Shown here piece after piece: positions 35,046 to 43,966 of a DNA stretch of 64,000 bases (its first letter is position 1; each line of letters starts with the position of its first letter). Below the pieces are notes generated by a model, which saw only the letters and a list, made by a program, of their open reading frames with translations, was not told the origin of the DNA and did not search any database. The position numbers were made by a program, and so were the translations under genes. The stretch is from Streptomyces sp. NBC_00461 (lineage in GTDB: Bacteria > Actinomycetota > Actinomycetes > Streptomycetales > Streptomycetaceae), in NCBI RefSeq assembly GCF_036013935.1, contig NZ_CP107902.1, forward strand, positions 7,845,001 through 7,909,000. The letters run 5' to 3'.

Positions 35046-35962
35046 GCGCGCCCGCCCTCACGGCGCCGACGCTCGACCAGGTGGCGGACGGGGTGTACGC
35101 CTACGTGCAGCCCGGAGGCGGATGGTGTGTGAACAACGCCGGCCTGATCGTCGGCGGGGAAGCGGCCGTCCTGGTCGACACGGCGGCGACGGAGGCCCGT
35201 ACGAGGCGCCTGCGCGAGGAGGTCGAACGGGTCGCTCCCGGCGGGGTCGACCTCGTGGTCAACACGCATTTCCACGGTGACCACACCTTCGGCAACGGGC
35301 AGTTCACGCCCCGCGCGCAGATCGTCGCCCATGAGGGCACCCGGGCGGACAGCGCGGAGGCGGGCCTGCATCTGCGGGGCCTGTGGCCGCAGGTGGAGTG
35401 GGGAGAGACCCCGCTGACCCTGCCGACGGTCACCTTCCAGGACACGCTGACGCTGCACCCGGGCAGCGGCGTACGGGCCGAACTGCACCACATCGGTCCC
35501 GCGCACACCGCGAACGACGTGGTCGTCTGGCTCCCGGACCGGTCGGTCCTGTTCGCCGGCGACGTGGTGTGGTCCGGCGTGACACCGTACGTCCTGATGG
35601 GCTCGATCACGGGCTCCCTGAAGGCCCTGGAGTGGCTGCGCGCGCTGCGCCCCCGCACGGTGGTCCCCGGTCACGGCCCGGTCGGCGGCCCGGAGCTGCT
35701 GGACTTCACGGAGGCGTACCTGCGTCTGGTCCACCGTCTGGCGGTGCACGGCCTCCGCGACGGCCTGACCCCCCTCCAGGCGGCCGAACGCGCCGACCTG
35801 GGAGGGTTCGCGACGCTCGTGGACGCGGAACGCCTCGTGGGCAATCTGCACAGGGCCTACGCGGAACAGCGGGGGCTGTCACCGGGGGAGCGGCTCGACG
35901 TGGTGGAGTCGTTCAAGGAGATGGTGGCGTACCAGGGCGGCCTGCCGCAGTGCCACGCATGA
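35042..35962 (+). CDS. Metallo-beta-lactamase-fold hydrolase, possible polyketide thioesterase/cyclase
   Basis: 306 residues. The metal-binding motif NTHFHGDHTFGN is intact, with later ligands in GPAHTAND, FAGDVVW and VPGHGPVGG. MBL-fold proteins in aromatic polyketide clusters can act as chain-releasing thioesterase/cyclases (ActIV is the type case), and others are lactonases or detoxifying hydrolases. Coupling to the flavin reductase and ketoreductase genes favours a role on the polyketide. The start overlaps the preceding stop by 4 bp. A T-tailed hairpin follows. Confidence 0.88.
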   Translation: MSAPALTAPTLDQVADGVYAYVQPGGGWCVNNAGLIVGGEAAVLVDTAATEARTRRLREEVERVAPGGVDLVVNTHFHGDHTFGNGQFTPRAQIVAHEGTRADSAEAGLHLRGLWPQVEWGETPLTLPTVTFQDTLTLHPGSGVRAELHHIGPAHTANDVVVWLPDRSVLFAGDVVWSGVTPYVLMGSITGSLKALEWLRALRPRTVVPGHGPVGGPELLDFTEAYLRLVHRLAVHGLRDGLTPLQAAERADLGGFATLVDAERLVGNLHRAYAEQRGLSPGERLDVVESFKEMVAYQGGLPQCHA

Positions 35963-35991
35963 CGATCCACGCCGGCCGCGGGCACAACTGA

Positions 35992-36030
35992 CGCGCCGGA
36001 CGGAGGCCATCACAGCCCCCGTCCGGCGCG
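35992..36030 (+). terminator. Rho-independent-type terminator after MBL gene
   Basis: Perfect 12-bp inverted repeat (35992-36003 and 36019-36030) followed by GCTCTTTT. It ends the ketoreductase operon and faces the convergent SnoaL-like gene, marking the right border of the cluster core. Confidence 0.88.
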
Positions 36031-36063
36031 GCTCTTTTGCCGTCCGTCCCCGCGTCTTCCGTC

Positions 36064-36513
36064 CTACGCCGGTACGGGCTGATCGCGGTGGATCACCCGC
36101 CGCCTGGTGAACAGCACGCCCTCACGACGCACCAGCTCGTCCTCCACCGTGAAGGTGGGCTCGAACACGACGTTGCCCTCGCGGTCGGTCTGGGTGACCA
36201 GCGAGTAGTACGAGACGTGCAGGGTGTTCTCGTCGACCGGGTCGGCCTCGATCAGCACGTGGTCGAACCAATGGCGTACGGCGATGTCGCGGTAGCGGGG
36301 CAGCGCCGCCCGCATCCCGGCGAGCATCTCCGCCCGCCCGCGCTGCACGGCGCCTCCCGCGTGCACGACCTCCCCGTCCTCGGTGAAGGTCGCGGCGAAC
36401 CCCTCGATGTCCAGCGCGTCGACCCGGCGCATCTGCCATGCGTAGAACGTCCGGACCTCGGCGTAGACCTCCCCGGAGACCTGCGCGTACGTTTTCTGGA
36501 CCGCCTGGGACAC
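36064..36513 (-). CDS. SnoaL/NTF2-like protein
   Basis: 149-residue cone-shaped NTF2-fold protein: VRTFYAWQMRRVDALDIEGFAATFTEDGEVVHAGG, then GRAEMLAGMRAAL and the strands HWFDHVLIEADPVDENTLHVSYYSLVTQTDREGN. The family includes polyketide cyclases, hydroxylase-type accessory proteins and ring-hydroxylating dioxygenase small subunits. At the right edge of the cluster it is a candidate cyclase or tailoring isomerase. GTG 36513 with GAGAGGAG eight bases upstream is preferred over the longer frame starting at 36597. Confidence 0.8.
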   Translation of the reverse strand: MSQAVQKTYAQVSGEVYAEVRTFYAWQMRRVDALDIEGFAATFTEDGEVVHAGGAVQRGRAEMLAGMRAALPRYRDIAVRHWFDHVLIEADPVDENTLHVSYYSLVTQTDREGNVVFEPTFTVEDELVRREGVLFTRRRVIHRDQPVPA

Positions 36514-36621
36514 GGCGTCTCCTCTCAGTGACAACGGCCGCCCGACTCCCGGCGGCGCGACTGCCGCCCACGCTGCCCGGCGCCGCTCCAGGCGCACTGG
36601 AGGCCCGGTCAGTCGGCCGCG

Positions 36622-37830
36622 CTACTGCCGGTATCCGCCCAAGAACCGCCCGATCCGACCGATCGCCGCCTCCAGGTCGTCCGCGTGGGGGAGGGTGAGG
36701 ATGCGGAAGTGGTCGGGAGCGGGCCAGTTGAAGCCCGTGCCCTGGACCACCTGGATCTTCTCCCGCAGCAGCAGGTCCAGGACGAACCTCTCGTCGTCGT
36801 GGATCCGGTGCACCTTGGGGTCGATGCGCGGGAACGCGTACAGCGAGCCCTTCGGCTTCACGCACGACACCCCGGGGATCTCGTTGAGCTTCTCCCAGGC
36901 CACGTTGCGCTGTTCGTGCAGCCGCCCGCCCGGGGCGGTCAGTTCGTGGATCGACTGGCGGCCGCCGAGCGCGGCCTGGATGGCGTACTGGGCGGGCGCG
37001 TTGGCGCACAGCCGCATGGAGGCCAGCATGGTCAGGCCCTCCAGGTAGTTGCGCGCGTGCTGCTTCGGGCCGGTGACGACCAGCCAGCCGGAGCGGAAGC
37101 CGGCCACCCGGTACGTCTTCGACAGGCCGCAGAAGGTGAGGACGACCAGGTCGGGGGCGAGGGCGGCGGCCGAGTGGTGCACGGCGTCGTCGTACAGGAT
37201 CTGGTCGTAGATCTCGTCGGCGAAGACCATCAGGCCGTGCCGGCGGGCGAGGTCGAGGATGCCCTCGATGATCTCCTTCGGGTAGACCGCGCCGGTGGGG
37301 TTGTTCGGGTTGATGATGACCACGGCCTTCGTGCGGTCCGTGATCTTCGACGCCATGTCGTCCAGGTCCGGGTACCACTCGGCCTGTTCGTCGCACAGGT
37401 AGTGAACCGCCTTGCCCCCGGCGAGCGTTGTCACCGCCGTCCAGAGCGGGAAGTCGGGGGCCGGGATCAGGATCTCGTCGCCGTCCTCCACCAACGCCTG
37501 TACGGCCATCGAGATCAGCTCGGAGATGCCGTTGCCGAGGAAGACGTCGTCGACGTCCACCTCCAGGCCGAGGGTCTGGTAGCGCTGGGCGACGGCCCGG
37601 CGGGCCGAGAGGATGCCGCGCGAGTCCGTGTAGCCGTGCGCCTGCGGGAGCATCCGGATCATGTCCTGGAGGATCTCCTCCGGCGCCTCGAAGCCGAACA
37701 GCGCGGGGTTGCCGGTGTTGAGGCGCAGCACGCTGTGGCCGGCCTCCTCCAGCGCGTTGGCGTGCTCGATCACCGGGCCGCGGATCTCGTAACAGACCTC
37801 GCTGAGCTTGTTCGACTGCCGGAACTCCAT
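36622..37830 (-). CDS. PLP-dependent aminotransferase, class I/II (alanine aminotransferase type)
   Basis: 402 residues, fold type I. The PLP lysine lies in LTFCGLSKTYRVAGFRSGW; other landmarks are LNTGNPALFGFEAPEEIL, GYTDSRG, NPNNPTGAVYPKEII and DEIYDQILYD. The N-terminal MEFRQSNKLSEVCYEIRGPVIEHANALE is characteristic of the AlaA/AlaT group that makes alanine from pyruvate and glutamate. It therefore looks like primary metabolism and marks the edge of the biosynthetic cluster. It is divergent from an HxlR-type regulator that may control it. Confidence 0.92.
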   Translation of the reverse strand: MEFRQSNKLSEVCYEIRGPVIEHANALEEAGHSVLRLNTGNPALFGFEAPEEILQDMIRMLPQAHGYTDSRGILSARRAVAQRYQTLGLEVDVDDVFLGNGISELISMAVQALVEDGDEILIPAPDFPLWTAVTTLAGGKAVHYLCDEQAEWYPDLDDMASKITDRTKAVVIINPNNPTGAVYPKEIIEGILDLARRHGLMVFADEIYDQILYDDAVHHSAAALAPDLVVLTFCGLSKTYRVAGFRSGWLVVTGPKQHARNYLEGLTMLASMRLCANAPAQYAIQAALGGRQSIHELTAPGGRLHEQRNVAWEKLNEIPGVSCVKPKGSLYAFPRIDPKVHRIHDDERFVLDLLLREKIQVVQGTGFNWPAPDHFRILTLPHADDLEAAIGRIGRFLGGYRQ

Positions 37831-37860
37831 GCGCGCTCGCCCCTCCGGTTTCGTGTGTTG

Positions 37861-37875
37861 CTTGGTTTTACCAAG
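37861..37875. promoter_or_regulatory. Inverted repeat between aminotransferase and HxlR genes
   Basis: CTTGGT-TTT-ACCAAG, a perfect 6-bp palindrome with 3-base spacer, followed by a further half-site CTTGG at 37882. It lies in the 87-bp divergent gap, in a locally AT-rich stretch, and is a good candidate operator for the HxlR protein. Confidence 0.65.
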
Positions 37876-37917
37876 TAGCCGCTTGGAAAGTCCAACAACT
37901 TGTCTAGACTGCGTCGC

Positions 37918-38556
37918 ATGTCACGACGCCGAAGCTACGACCAGTACTGCTCCGCCGCCCGCGCCCTCGACCTCGTCGGCGACCGCTGGACCCTGCTGAT
38001 CGTCCGGGAGCTGCTGGCCGGTCCCCGCCGCTACACGGACCTGCACGCGGACCTGCCCGGCGTGAGCACGGACGTACTCGCCTCGCGGCTGAAGGACATG
38101 GAGCGGGACGGCCTCACGAGCAGGCGCCGGCTGCCGCCGCCCGGCGCGGCCTACGTCTACGAACTGACCGCACGAGGACGCGAGTTGCTGCCCGTGCTGC
38201 AGGCGCTGAGCCGGTGGGGCGAGGCCGAGCTGGGTGAGCGGCGGGCCACGGACGCCCTGCGGGCCCACTGGTTCGCGCTGCCGCTGCTGCGCTCGCTGGA
38301 GGAAGTCCCGGACGGCGAGGGGCTCGTCGAAGTGCGGCTGGAGGAAGGGGACTTCCATCTGCACGCCGGTGCCGCGGACGGCGCCGTGTACGGGGACGGT
38401 CCCGCTCCCGGGGAGCCCGACGCGCGACTGGTCCTGGATGCCGGGACGTGCTCGGCCGTCAGCCGCGGGGAGTTGAGCCTGACCGACGCGGTGCGGGGCG
38501 GGCGGGGCACGGTGACCGGCGACGGCAGGCTCGCCAAGGCGCTCCGGGAGGCATGA
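37918..38556 (+). CDS. HxlR-family winged-helix transcriptional regulator
   Basis: 212 residues. The N-terminal winged helix (about 5-95) shows the HxlR hallmark CSAARALDLVGDRWTLLIVRELLAGPRRYTDL followed by LASRLKDMERDGL and AYVYELTARGREL. The C-terminal half (about 110-212) is a SCP2-like effector domain (GLVEVRLEEGDFHLHAGAADGAV). ATG 37918 is preferred; a TTG at 37900 would add six residues. A perfect palindrome 43 bp upstream suggests autoregulation and control of the divergent aminotransferase gene. A hairpin follows. Confidence 0.9.
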   Translation: MSRRRSYDQYCSAARALDLVGDRWTLLIVRELLAGPRRYTDLHADLPGVSTDVLASRLKDMERDGLTSRRRLPPPGAAYVYELTARGRELLPVLQALSRWGEAELGERRATDALRAHWFALPLLRSLEEVPDGEGLVEVRLEEGDFHLHAGAADGAVYGDGPAPGEPDARLVLDAGTCSAVSRGELSLTDAVRGGRGTVTGDGRLAKALREA

Positions 38557-38568
38557 CAGGGCAGAGCA

Positions 38569-38600
38569 AAGGCCCGCCGCACCCAAGAGCGGCGGGCCTT
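38569..38600. terminator. Bidirectional hairpin terminator
   Basis: Perfect 12-bp inverted repeat (38569-38580 and 38589-38600, AAGGCCCGCCGC and its complement) between the convergent HxlR gene and the membrane-protein gene. Confidence 0.87.
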
Positions 38601-38635
38601 CGACGTACCGGCGCACCGGGCGTGCCGGCGCACCG

Positions 38636-39445
38636 TCAGGCTCCCGGAGTCACCCGTGAAGGCCGGCCCGAGCTCCGCGTCAGCGCATACCCGCCGACAC
38701 CGGCGAGCGCGGCCAGCACACCGCCGATCGCCGTCCACACCCACCTGTCGGACCACCAGCCGGACGCCCAGCCGTCCTCGGGCTCGATGCCGGACAGCAC
38801 GGCGGCCTGCGCCGAACCCCCGTCACCGTTCCCGGAGCCGGACGTCACCGCGATCCCGGGCACCAGCGGCTTCGCCAGTGAGCCGTCCACCGCCGCCGAG
38901 CCGCCGATGTCCTTGGAGTCGACCCGGACCGAGGCGCCGATCGGCTGACCGAGGTCGGCCGTCGCCAGGTTCACCGCCGTCAGCCGGAGGTAGTACGTGC
39001 CCGGCAGCGGGTCGTTGGCCCACGACTCCGACCAGGCGCGCACCGTGCGCAGGGTGCAGGCCAGCTCGACCGAGGTGGAGCCCTCGGCCACGGTGCGCGT
39101 CTGCGCCCCGTACTGACAGGCCTGGCGGCGGCGCAGGCCGTCGTACACATCGATCTGCCAGGTCTGGGGCGCGTGCGAATCCGGCAGCTTCACCGTCGCC
39201 TTGACGGTCGGGCGCTGTCCGGCGTCCGCGGGGAACGACCAGTACAGGTAGTCACCCGTGGACGCGCTCGCGGTCGCCTGCTGCCCCTGGTCGATCTCGG
39301 CCGCCGTGCGGAACGACGTGCCCGCGGTGGCAGGCGCCGAGCTGTCGCCCGACGCGCTCGGCGACGGGGAGGAGTCGGCGACGGCCGGCGAGACGGCCAG
39401 TCCGAACAGCAGCGCCGTAGCGCTCAACACACGTGTGATCCGCAT
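38636..39445 (-). CDS. Secreted membrane-anchored protein partner of the VWA protein
   Basis: 269 residues. A signal peptide (MRITRVLSATALLFGLAVSPAVA) is followed by a Ser/Pro/Ala-rich linker, a beta-rich extracellular domain with two cysteines (about 45-185), and a C-terminal transmembrane helix WVWTAIGGVLAALAGVGGYAL with a short basic tail. Its extracellular part resembles that of the C-terminal region of the preceding VWA protein. The ATG shares one base with the stop of the VWA gene, so the two are co-translated and probably form a surface complex. No enzyme motif is visible. Confidence 0.82.
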   Translation of the reverse strand: MRITRVLSATALLFGLAVSPAVADSSPSPSASGDSSAPATAGTSFRTAAEIDQGQQATASASTGDYLYWSFPADAGQRPTVKATVKLPDSHAPQTWQIDVYDGLRRRQACQYGAQTRTVAEGSTSVELACTLRTVRAWSESWANDPLPGTYYLRLTAVNLATADLGQPIGASVRVDSKDIGGSAAVDGSLAKPLVPGIAVTSGSGNGDGGSAQAAVLSGIEPEDGWASGWWSDRWVWTAIGGVLAALAGVGGYALTRSSGRPSRVTPGA

Positions 39446-40710
39446 CAGTTGGTCCTCCAGACCGCGACCCGCCAGCGCGACACCCAGCCCCAGACCAGAC
39501 CCGCGAGGAAACCGACCAGCACCAGCAGGCCGAGCAGCCACCAGCCGCGACCGAGGCCGAAGGAGGCCACGTCGCCCGAGTGCGAGGGACCGTCCACGAC
39601 GTCGACGGTCAGCTCCAGCGGCAGGCCAGGTGTGCTCTTCACACCGGAGGCCGCCGAGAATGAGTGGGTGACCTGGAGGCAGACCGTCTCGGCCGGCGCC
39701 TCGTCGTCGTCGCTGTCCGCCTTCGGATAGCGCAGACCCGTGGAGACCACGTCCGTGCGGCCGTTGCCCGCCGCCTCGCCGCGGACGATCTCACGGCCGT
39801 GCACGGTGACCGCTCTGAGCAGCACGCCGTAGTCAGGGTTGACCGCCCGGTCGGCCGCCACGCTCACCGAGGCCCGCAGCTCCTGGCCGGGGTTCACATC
39901 CACGCGGTAGAAGCGCCGCTGCCCGAACTCCTCGCGGTCGGTGTACAGACCGGACTTCAGCGTCGGCGCGTCCGCGCACTGCGCGGCACCCTCGGTGGCG
40001 ACCGGCGTCACCACCGGGTCGGCCGCCCGGTCCACCAACTGGTTGACCTTGTCGGTGAGTTCGTCGGCGTGCTCGACCGAGGTGTACGTGCCGCCGGTCG
40101 CCTCCGCGATGCAGCTGAGCTGCTTGCGCATCTTCGTGTTCGGGACGAGGCCGAGCGTGTCGATGGTCATCCCGATGCCCTTGGCGGCGATCTCGCGGGC
40201 CACCTCGCACGGGTCGAGCGGGGCGCAGGTGTCCTCGCCGTCGCTGATCAACACGATCCGCTTGGAGCCGGCACCGCCGGCCAGGTCGTCGGCCGCCTTC
40301 AGCAGGGCCGGGCCGATCGGGGTCCAGCCGGTGGGCGAGAGGGTCGCCACCGCCGTCTTCGCCTCGGTGCGGTCCAGCGTGCTGACCGGGTAGAGCTGCG
40401 CGGTGTCCTTGCAGCCCGTCTTCTGGTCGTTGCCCGCGTAGTCGGCGCCCAGCGTGCGGATGCCGAGCTGGACCTCCTCGGGTGTCGCGTCGAGGACCTC
40501 GTTGAAGGCCTGCTTCGCGGCGGCCATCCGGGTGCCGCCGTCGATGTCCCGGGTCCGCATGGAACCACTGACATCGAGGACGAGGTCCACCTTCGACGTG
40601 GCCTCACCCGTGGGTTCACCGGCACTCGCCGCGGCCGGGAAGGCGACCCCGGCCGCCAGGGCGGCGAGCAGGGCGCACACTCCCGCCGCCAGCCGTTGTG
40701 TTCTGATCAT
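39445..40710 (-). CDS. Secreted, membrane-anchored von Willebrand factor A domain protein
   Basis: 421 residues: signal peptide (about 1-30), VWA domain (about 38-225) with the metal-ion-dependent adhesion site DVSGSMRTR and a later DGEDTCAPLDPC, a beta-rich domain (about 255-385) and a C-terminal helix WWLLGLLVLVGFLAGLVWGW. It is predicted to be held in the membrane with the VWA domain outside. Its ligand is unknown; the coupled downstream protein is the likely partner. Similar VWA plus membrane-protein pairs occur in Streptomyces, but I know no assigned function. Confidence 0.88.
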   Translation of the reverse strand: MIRTQRLAAGVCALLAALAAGVAFPAAASAGEPTGEATSKVDLVLDVSGSMRTRDIDGGTRMAAAKQAFNEVLDATPEEVQLGIRTLGADYAGNDQKTGCKDTAQLYPVSTLDRTEAKTAVATLSPTGWTPIGPALLKAADDLAGGAGSKRIVLISDGEDTCAPLDPCEVAREIAAKGIGMTIDTLGLVPNTKMRKQLSCIAEATGGTYTSVEHADELTDKVNQLVDRAADPVVTPVATEGAAQCADAPTLKSGLYTDREEFGQRRFYRVDVNPGQELRASVSVAADRAVNPDYGVLLRAVTVHGREIVRGEAAGNGRTDVVSTGLRYPKADSDDDEAPAETVCLQVTHSFSAASGVKSTPGLPLELTVDVVDGPSHSGDVASFGLGRGWWLLGLLVLVGFLAGLVWGWVSRWRVAVWRTN

Positions 40711-40754
40711 CGGCGGATCCTATTGATCAGATGCGCCACGCTCCAAAACGAGCG

Positions 40755-42266
40755 TCAGCGGCCCTTCCACCGCAGAGGGTTGGGCAGCTCGGCCCACTGG
40801 TCCCCGGGCGTCCCCGGAGACATCCGCATCAGCGTCAGCGCCTTCGCGGGCAGCGGCTCATCGAGCAGCGCGACCAGGTCGGGGGTGCGCGGCAGATCCC
40901 GTACGGCACTCTCCAGTGCCCCGCGCAGGGCCCGCGCCGAACCCGCCGTCCCCGCGAGGGCGCCCGCCACCAGCGAACCGAACAGCTTGCGACGCAGCGC
41001 CGGCACGTCGTCCGTGACGATCCGTCCGGACAGATCCGGGACCGGGACGCCGTGCCGGGCCAGCCTCGCCGGGCTCACGCGGATGTCGGCGAGGTCGCGG
41101 TAGACCAGGCGCAGGGGGGCACCCGTCGCCGAGAGCACGACCAGGAGGTTCTGGCCGTGCGCCTCCAGGGCCACGCCCAGCTCCAGCAGGCGCAGGCCGA
41201 CGGTGAGGGTGAGGCGGGTGAATTCGGCGAGCCAGGCCGGGGACTCGGGCAGCGCGGTGGTGGCGAGCGCGGCCACCGGCACCACCCGCTCGCCACGCTC
41301 CGTCGAGGCGTACGTCTGCGGCGACTCCCGCAACACGGCGGCGAGATCGGGCGAGTCGGCCGTGGCCGCCCCCAACGTCCGTGTGACGTGCAGCAGTCCG
41401 TCCGCACGGGCCGCCAGTGAATCCGCGAAGGCCGACAACGTCGCCGACAGCGAGATCGAGTAGACCGAGATGTCCCGCACCGAGGACGTCAGCCGGGCGC
41501 TCAGCGCGGTCTTGACGTGCGGCCCGCCGGGCACCGCGAGCGTGCGCAGGGACATCAACGGGTGCGCGGTGAGCACCTCGTCGCAGGTCCGCTTGAGCAC
41601 ATGCGCGGCCTGCCACGGATGCACCGGCAGCAACAGCCGCCCCCCGTCCCGCATGTCGTCCGGCCACACCCCGGTCACCAGGCACTCCTCCGCCCTGACC
41701 GGCAGCATCCCCAGCGCGACCAGCGGCCGGTGCTCGGGTCCGTAGGCGAACTGCTCGGCCACCGAGAACCCGGGCCGGGAACGGCAGCCAGGGTGGTACG
41801 GATGCCCGTCGACCACCCGCTGCTCCCATTCCCGGTCACACGCGGGCCATTCGTCCGTGTGACCCTCCTGCCCGGCCCGGGACAGCGCCAACGAGGCGAC
41901 GCTGTGCGCGAGTTCGACCGCGAAGTCCACGCAGTGCGGCACGGCGAGGTCCGTCATCAGCCGCGCCGGATGCTCGTACGCCACACCGTCGAGGCGTACG
42001 ACGGTCACGTACGCGGCGGTGGCGTACGGATCGGGGGCCGGCCCGTGCAGCCTCCGGCCGTCCCCGAGGCGCAGCGTCAGCCCCTCACGGCCTTGGTCCC
42101 GGTCCGTGATCCACGGCAGCGGCTCATGGGCGAGCGCTCGCCACAGCCGGGTCAGCACCGCGGCGCGGGCGCCCGGCAGCTCGGCCGCGTACCGTGTCAG
42201 CAGGGCCGGACGCACGGCGGCCAGCTCCTCGGCGACCTCGGCCTCTGCGGGGTGGGGACGGTGCAC
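40755..42266 (-). CDS. IucA/IucC-family NRPS-independent siderophore synthetase
   Basis: 503 residues. NIS-synthetase landmarks include GHPYHPGCRSRPGFS, LLPVHPWQ, the KTALSARLTSSVRDIS strand that contacts substrate carboxylate, and LEAHGQNLLVV near the C terminus, with a FhuF-like end. NIS synthetases use ATP to join citrate-like acids to amines or alcohols. GTG 42266 has GAGGAG seven bases upstream and starts VHRPHP; an ATG at 42317 is possible but has no good ribosome site. It is divergent from a second NIS synthetase, and the pair probably makes one siderophore. Confidence 0.92.
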   Translation of the reverse strand: MHRPHPAEAEVAEELAAVRPALLTRYAAELPGARAAVLTRLWRALAHEPLPWITDRDQGREGLTLRLGDGRRLHGPAPDPYATAAYVTVVRLDGVAYEHPARLMTDLAVPHCVDFAVELAHSVASLALSRAGQEGHTDEWPACDREWEQRVVDGHPYHPGCRSRPGFSVAEQFAYGPEHRPLVALGMLPVRAEECLVTGVWPDDMRDGGRLLLPVHPWQAAHVLKRTCDEVLTAHPLMSLRTLAVPGGPHVKTALSARLTSSVRDISVYSISLSATLSAFADSLAARADGLLHVTRTLGAATADSPDLAAVLRESPQTYASTERGERVVPVAALATTALPESPAWLAEFTRLTLTVGLRLLELGVALEAHGQNLLVVLSATGAPLRLVYRDLADIRVSPARLARHGVPVPDLSGRIVTDDVPALRRKLFGSLVAGALAGTAGSARALRGALESAVRDLPRTPDLVALLDEPLPAKALTLMRMSPGTPGDQWAELPNPLRWKGR

Positions 42267-42358
42267 GGGCGGACTCCTCGGGTACGGGTAGGGCGTCACG
42301 AACCGGGGTGACGGCATACATACTGATCGTCTCCGCCCGAACGGACCTCAGGGAACGA

Positions 42359-43888
42359 GTGGATCGCGTGGACCTCATGCCCCCGCCCGCAGGCGGCGAC
42401 GCCGACGCGTACGCGGCCGCGCCGCTCCTGAACTGCCTGCTGCGCGAGGTCGCGGAGCCCGTCGCGCTGCCCGGCACCCACCGCATCCACCGCACCTACC
42501 GGCTGCCCGGCGTCGACCGCCTGCTGCGGGTGCGCGGCGAACGGCGGCCGGGAGCGCCCGAGGTGTACACGGCGGGCCACTGGCACCCCATAGGCCACAC
42601 AGAACTCGTCAAGCTCGTCGCCGAGGAGCTGCGCCGCCATACGGGCCTGTCCAACCACGAGCTGCCCGCCGAGATGATCGACAGCCGCGACGCGGTGGCC
42701 GCGCTCCTCGCAGCCCGCGCCCGGGCGACGGTCCCCGAGGACCCGTACCGGCGCTCCGAGCAGTCCCTCATCACCGGCCACCCCTACCACCCCGCCCCCA
42801 AGGCACGCGGCGGCGGTCCGGTGGCCGGCTGGCTGCCGTACGCCCCCGAGGCACACACCCGCTTCCCGCTGGTGCTGCTCGCGGTGCGCGCGGACACGGT
42901 CGTCGAGGAGGGCGACACCTCGGCGCTGGACACCCTGGGCGAGGCCCCGCCCGGCTACCGCGTGCTGCCCGCGCACCCCTGGCAGCTCGACCTCCTCGAC
43001 CTCACGGAGGCCTTCGCCGACGGCCGCCTCGTCCGGCTCGGCACGACCGCCTTCGACACCTGGCCCACGGCCGCGGTCCGCACCCTGTACGCCCCCGAGC
43101 ACGACCTGTTCCTGAAGTTCAGCCTCGATGTCCGCATCACCAACGACATCCGCCGACTGTGGCGCCACGACCTGCTGAAACTCGGCAGGACGGATACGGC
43201 GGTGACCGCGGCCTTCGCGGCGTCGAGCGGCCGGGCCGCCTGGCTGAGCGATCACGGCTACCGCACGGCGGACTTCGCGTTCGAGGAGCTCGCGGTCCTC
43301 GTCCGCGACGGACTGCACGGCCGGCTGCTGCCCGGCACGACCCCGCTGCTCTCCGCCGGTCTGGTGGAGGGGTTCGAGGGCAACCCCCTGGAGAGCGCCG
43401 CCGACCCGGCCGCCTGGTGGGAGGCGTACCTGAGGGCGGTCGTACCGCCCGCGCTGAGCGTCTTCGACCGCTACGGCGTCGTACTCGAAGCGCATCTGCA
43501 GAACACGCTGGTCGCGGTCGACGCCGGCGGCATGCCCGTGCAGGCGCTGTTCCGGGACGCCGAGGGCGTGAAGCTGGTGCCCGAGGTGTCCCGGGCCGAC
43601 GGCTGGGAGCGGCTCGTCTACTGCCTGGTCGTCAACCACCTCACCGAGATCGCCGGTGCCCTGGCCGAACGCCACCCAGGCCTGGACCCCTGGCCCGCAG
43701 CCCGCCGCGAACTCGCCCGCCACGACCTCCCCGAGATCACCGGCCTGCTGACCTCACCGACTCTCCCCGGCAAGACGAACCTGCTGCTGCGCTGGACCGG
43801 CGCGGACGGCGCCGACGCCCGCTACCTGCCCCTGCCCAACCCACTGGCCGGCCCGGTCCCCGGCGACCCCACCTTCTACAGGTCGTAG
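42359..43888 (+). CDS. IucA/IucC-family NRPS-independent siderophore synthetase
   Basis: About 509 residues. It carries DAYAAAPLLNCLLREV at the N terminus, GHPYHPAPKARGG, LPAHPWQLDLLDL, KFSLDVRITNDIRRL and LEAHLQNTLVAV, all typical of IucA/IucC proteins, and ends with GKTNLLLRW and PNPL. The exact start is unsure: GTG 42359, GTG 42368 and ATG 42377 are in frame, and none has an ideal ribosome site. It is divergent from the other NIS synthetase across a short gap without a recognisable iron box. No amine-supplying decarboxylase or transporter gene is adjacent. Confidence 0.9.
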   Translation: MDRVDLMPPPAGGDADAYAAAPLLNCLLREVAEPVALPGTHRIHRTYRLPGVDRLLRVRGERRPGAPEVYTAGHWHPIGHTELVKLVAEELRRHTGLSNHELPAEMIDSRDAVAALLAARARATVPEDPYRRSEQSLITGHPYHPAPKARGGGPVAGWLPYAPEAHTRFPLVLLAVRADTVVEEGDTSALDTLGEAPPGYRVLPAHPWQLDLLDLTEAFADGRLVRLGTTAFDTWPTAAVRTLYAPEHDLFLKFSLDVRITNDIRRLWRHDLLKLGRTDTAVTAAFAASSGRAAWLSDHGYRTADFAFEELAVLVRDGLHGRLLPGTTPLLSAGLVEGFEGNPLESAADPAAWWEAYLRAVVPPALSVFDRYGVVLEAHLQNTLVAVDAGGMPVQALFRDAEGVKLVPEVSRADGWERLVYCLVVNHLTEIAGALAERHPGLDPWPAARRELARHDLPEITGLLTSPTLPGKTNLLLRWTGADGADARYLPLPNPLAGPVPGDPTFYRS

Positions 43889-43966
43889 TAGTCGGCCGGT
43901 AGGCCGGGAGATCGAGTGGGAAGGATTCGAAGGGTGCGCGACCGGAAGAGCGAAGAAGGTGGCGGG

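Noticed and set aside
42267..42358. Iron box in the siderophore gene divergent promoter
   Set aside because: No match to the TTAGGTTAGGCTCACCTAA-type DmdR site could be found by eye; only a loose GTCAC/GTGAC repeat is present.
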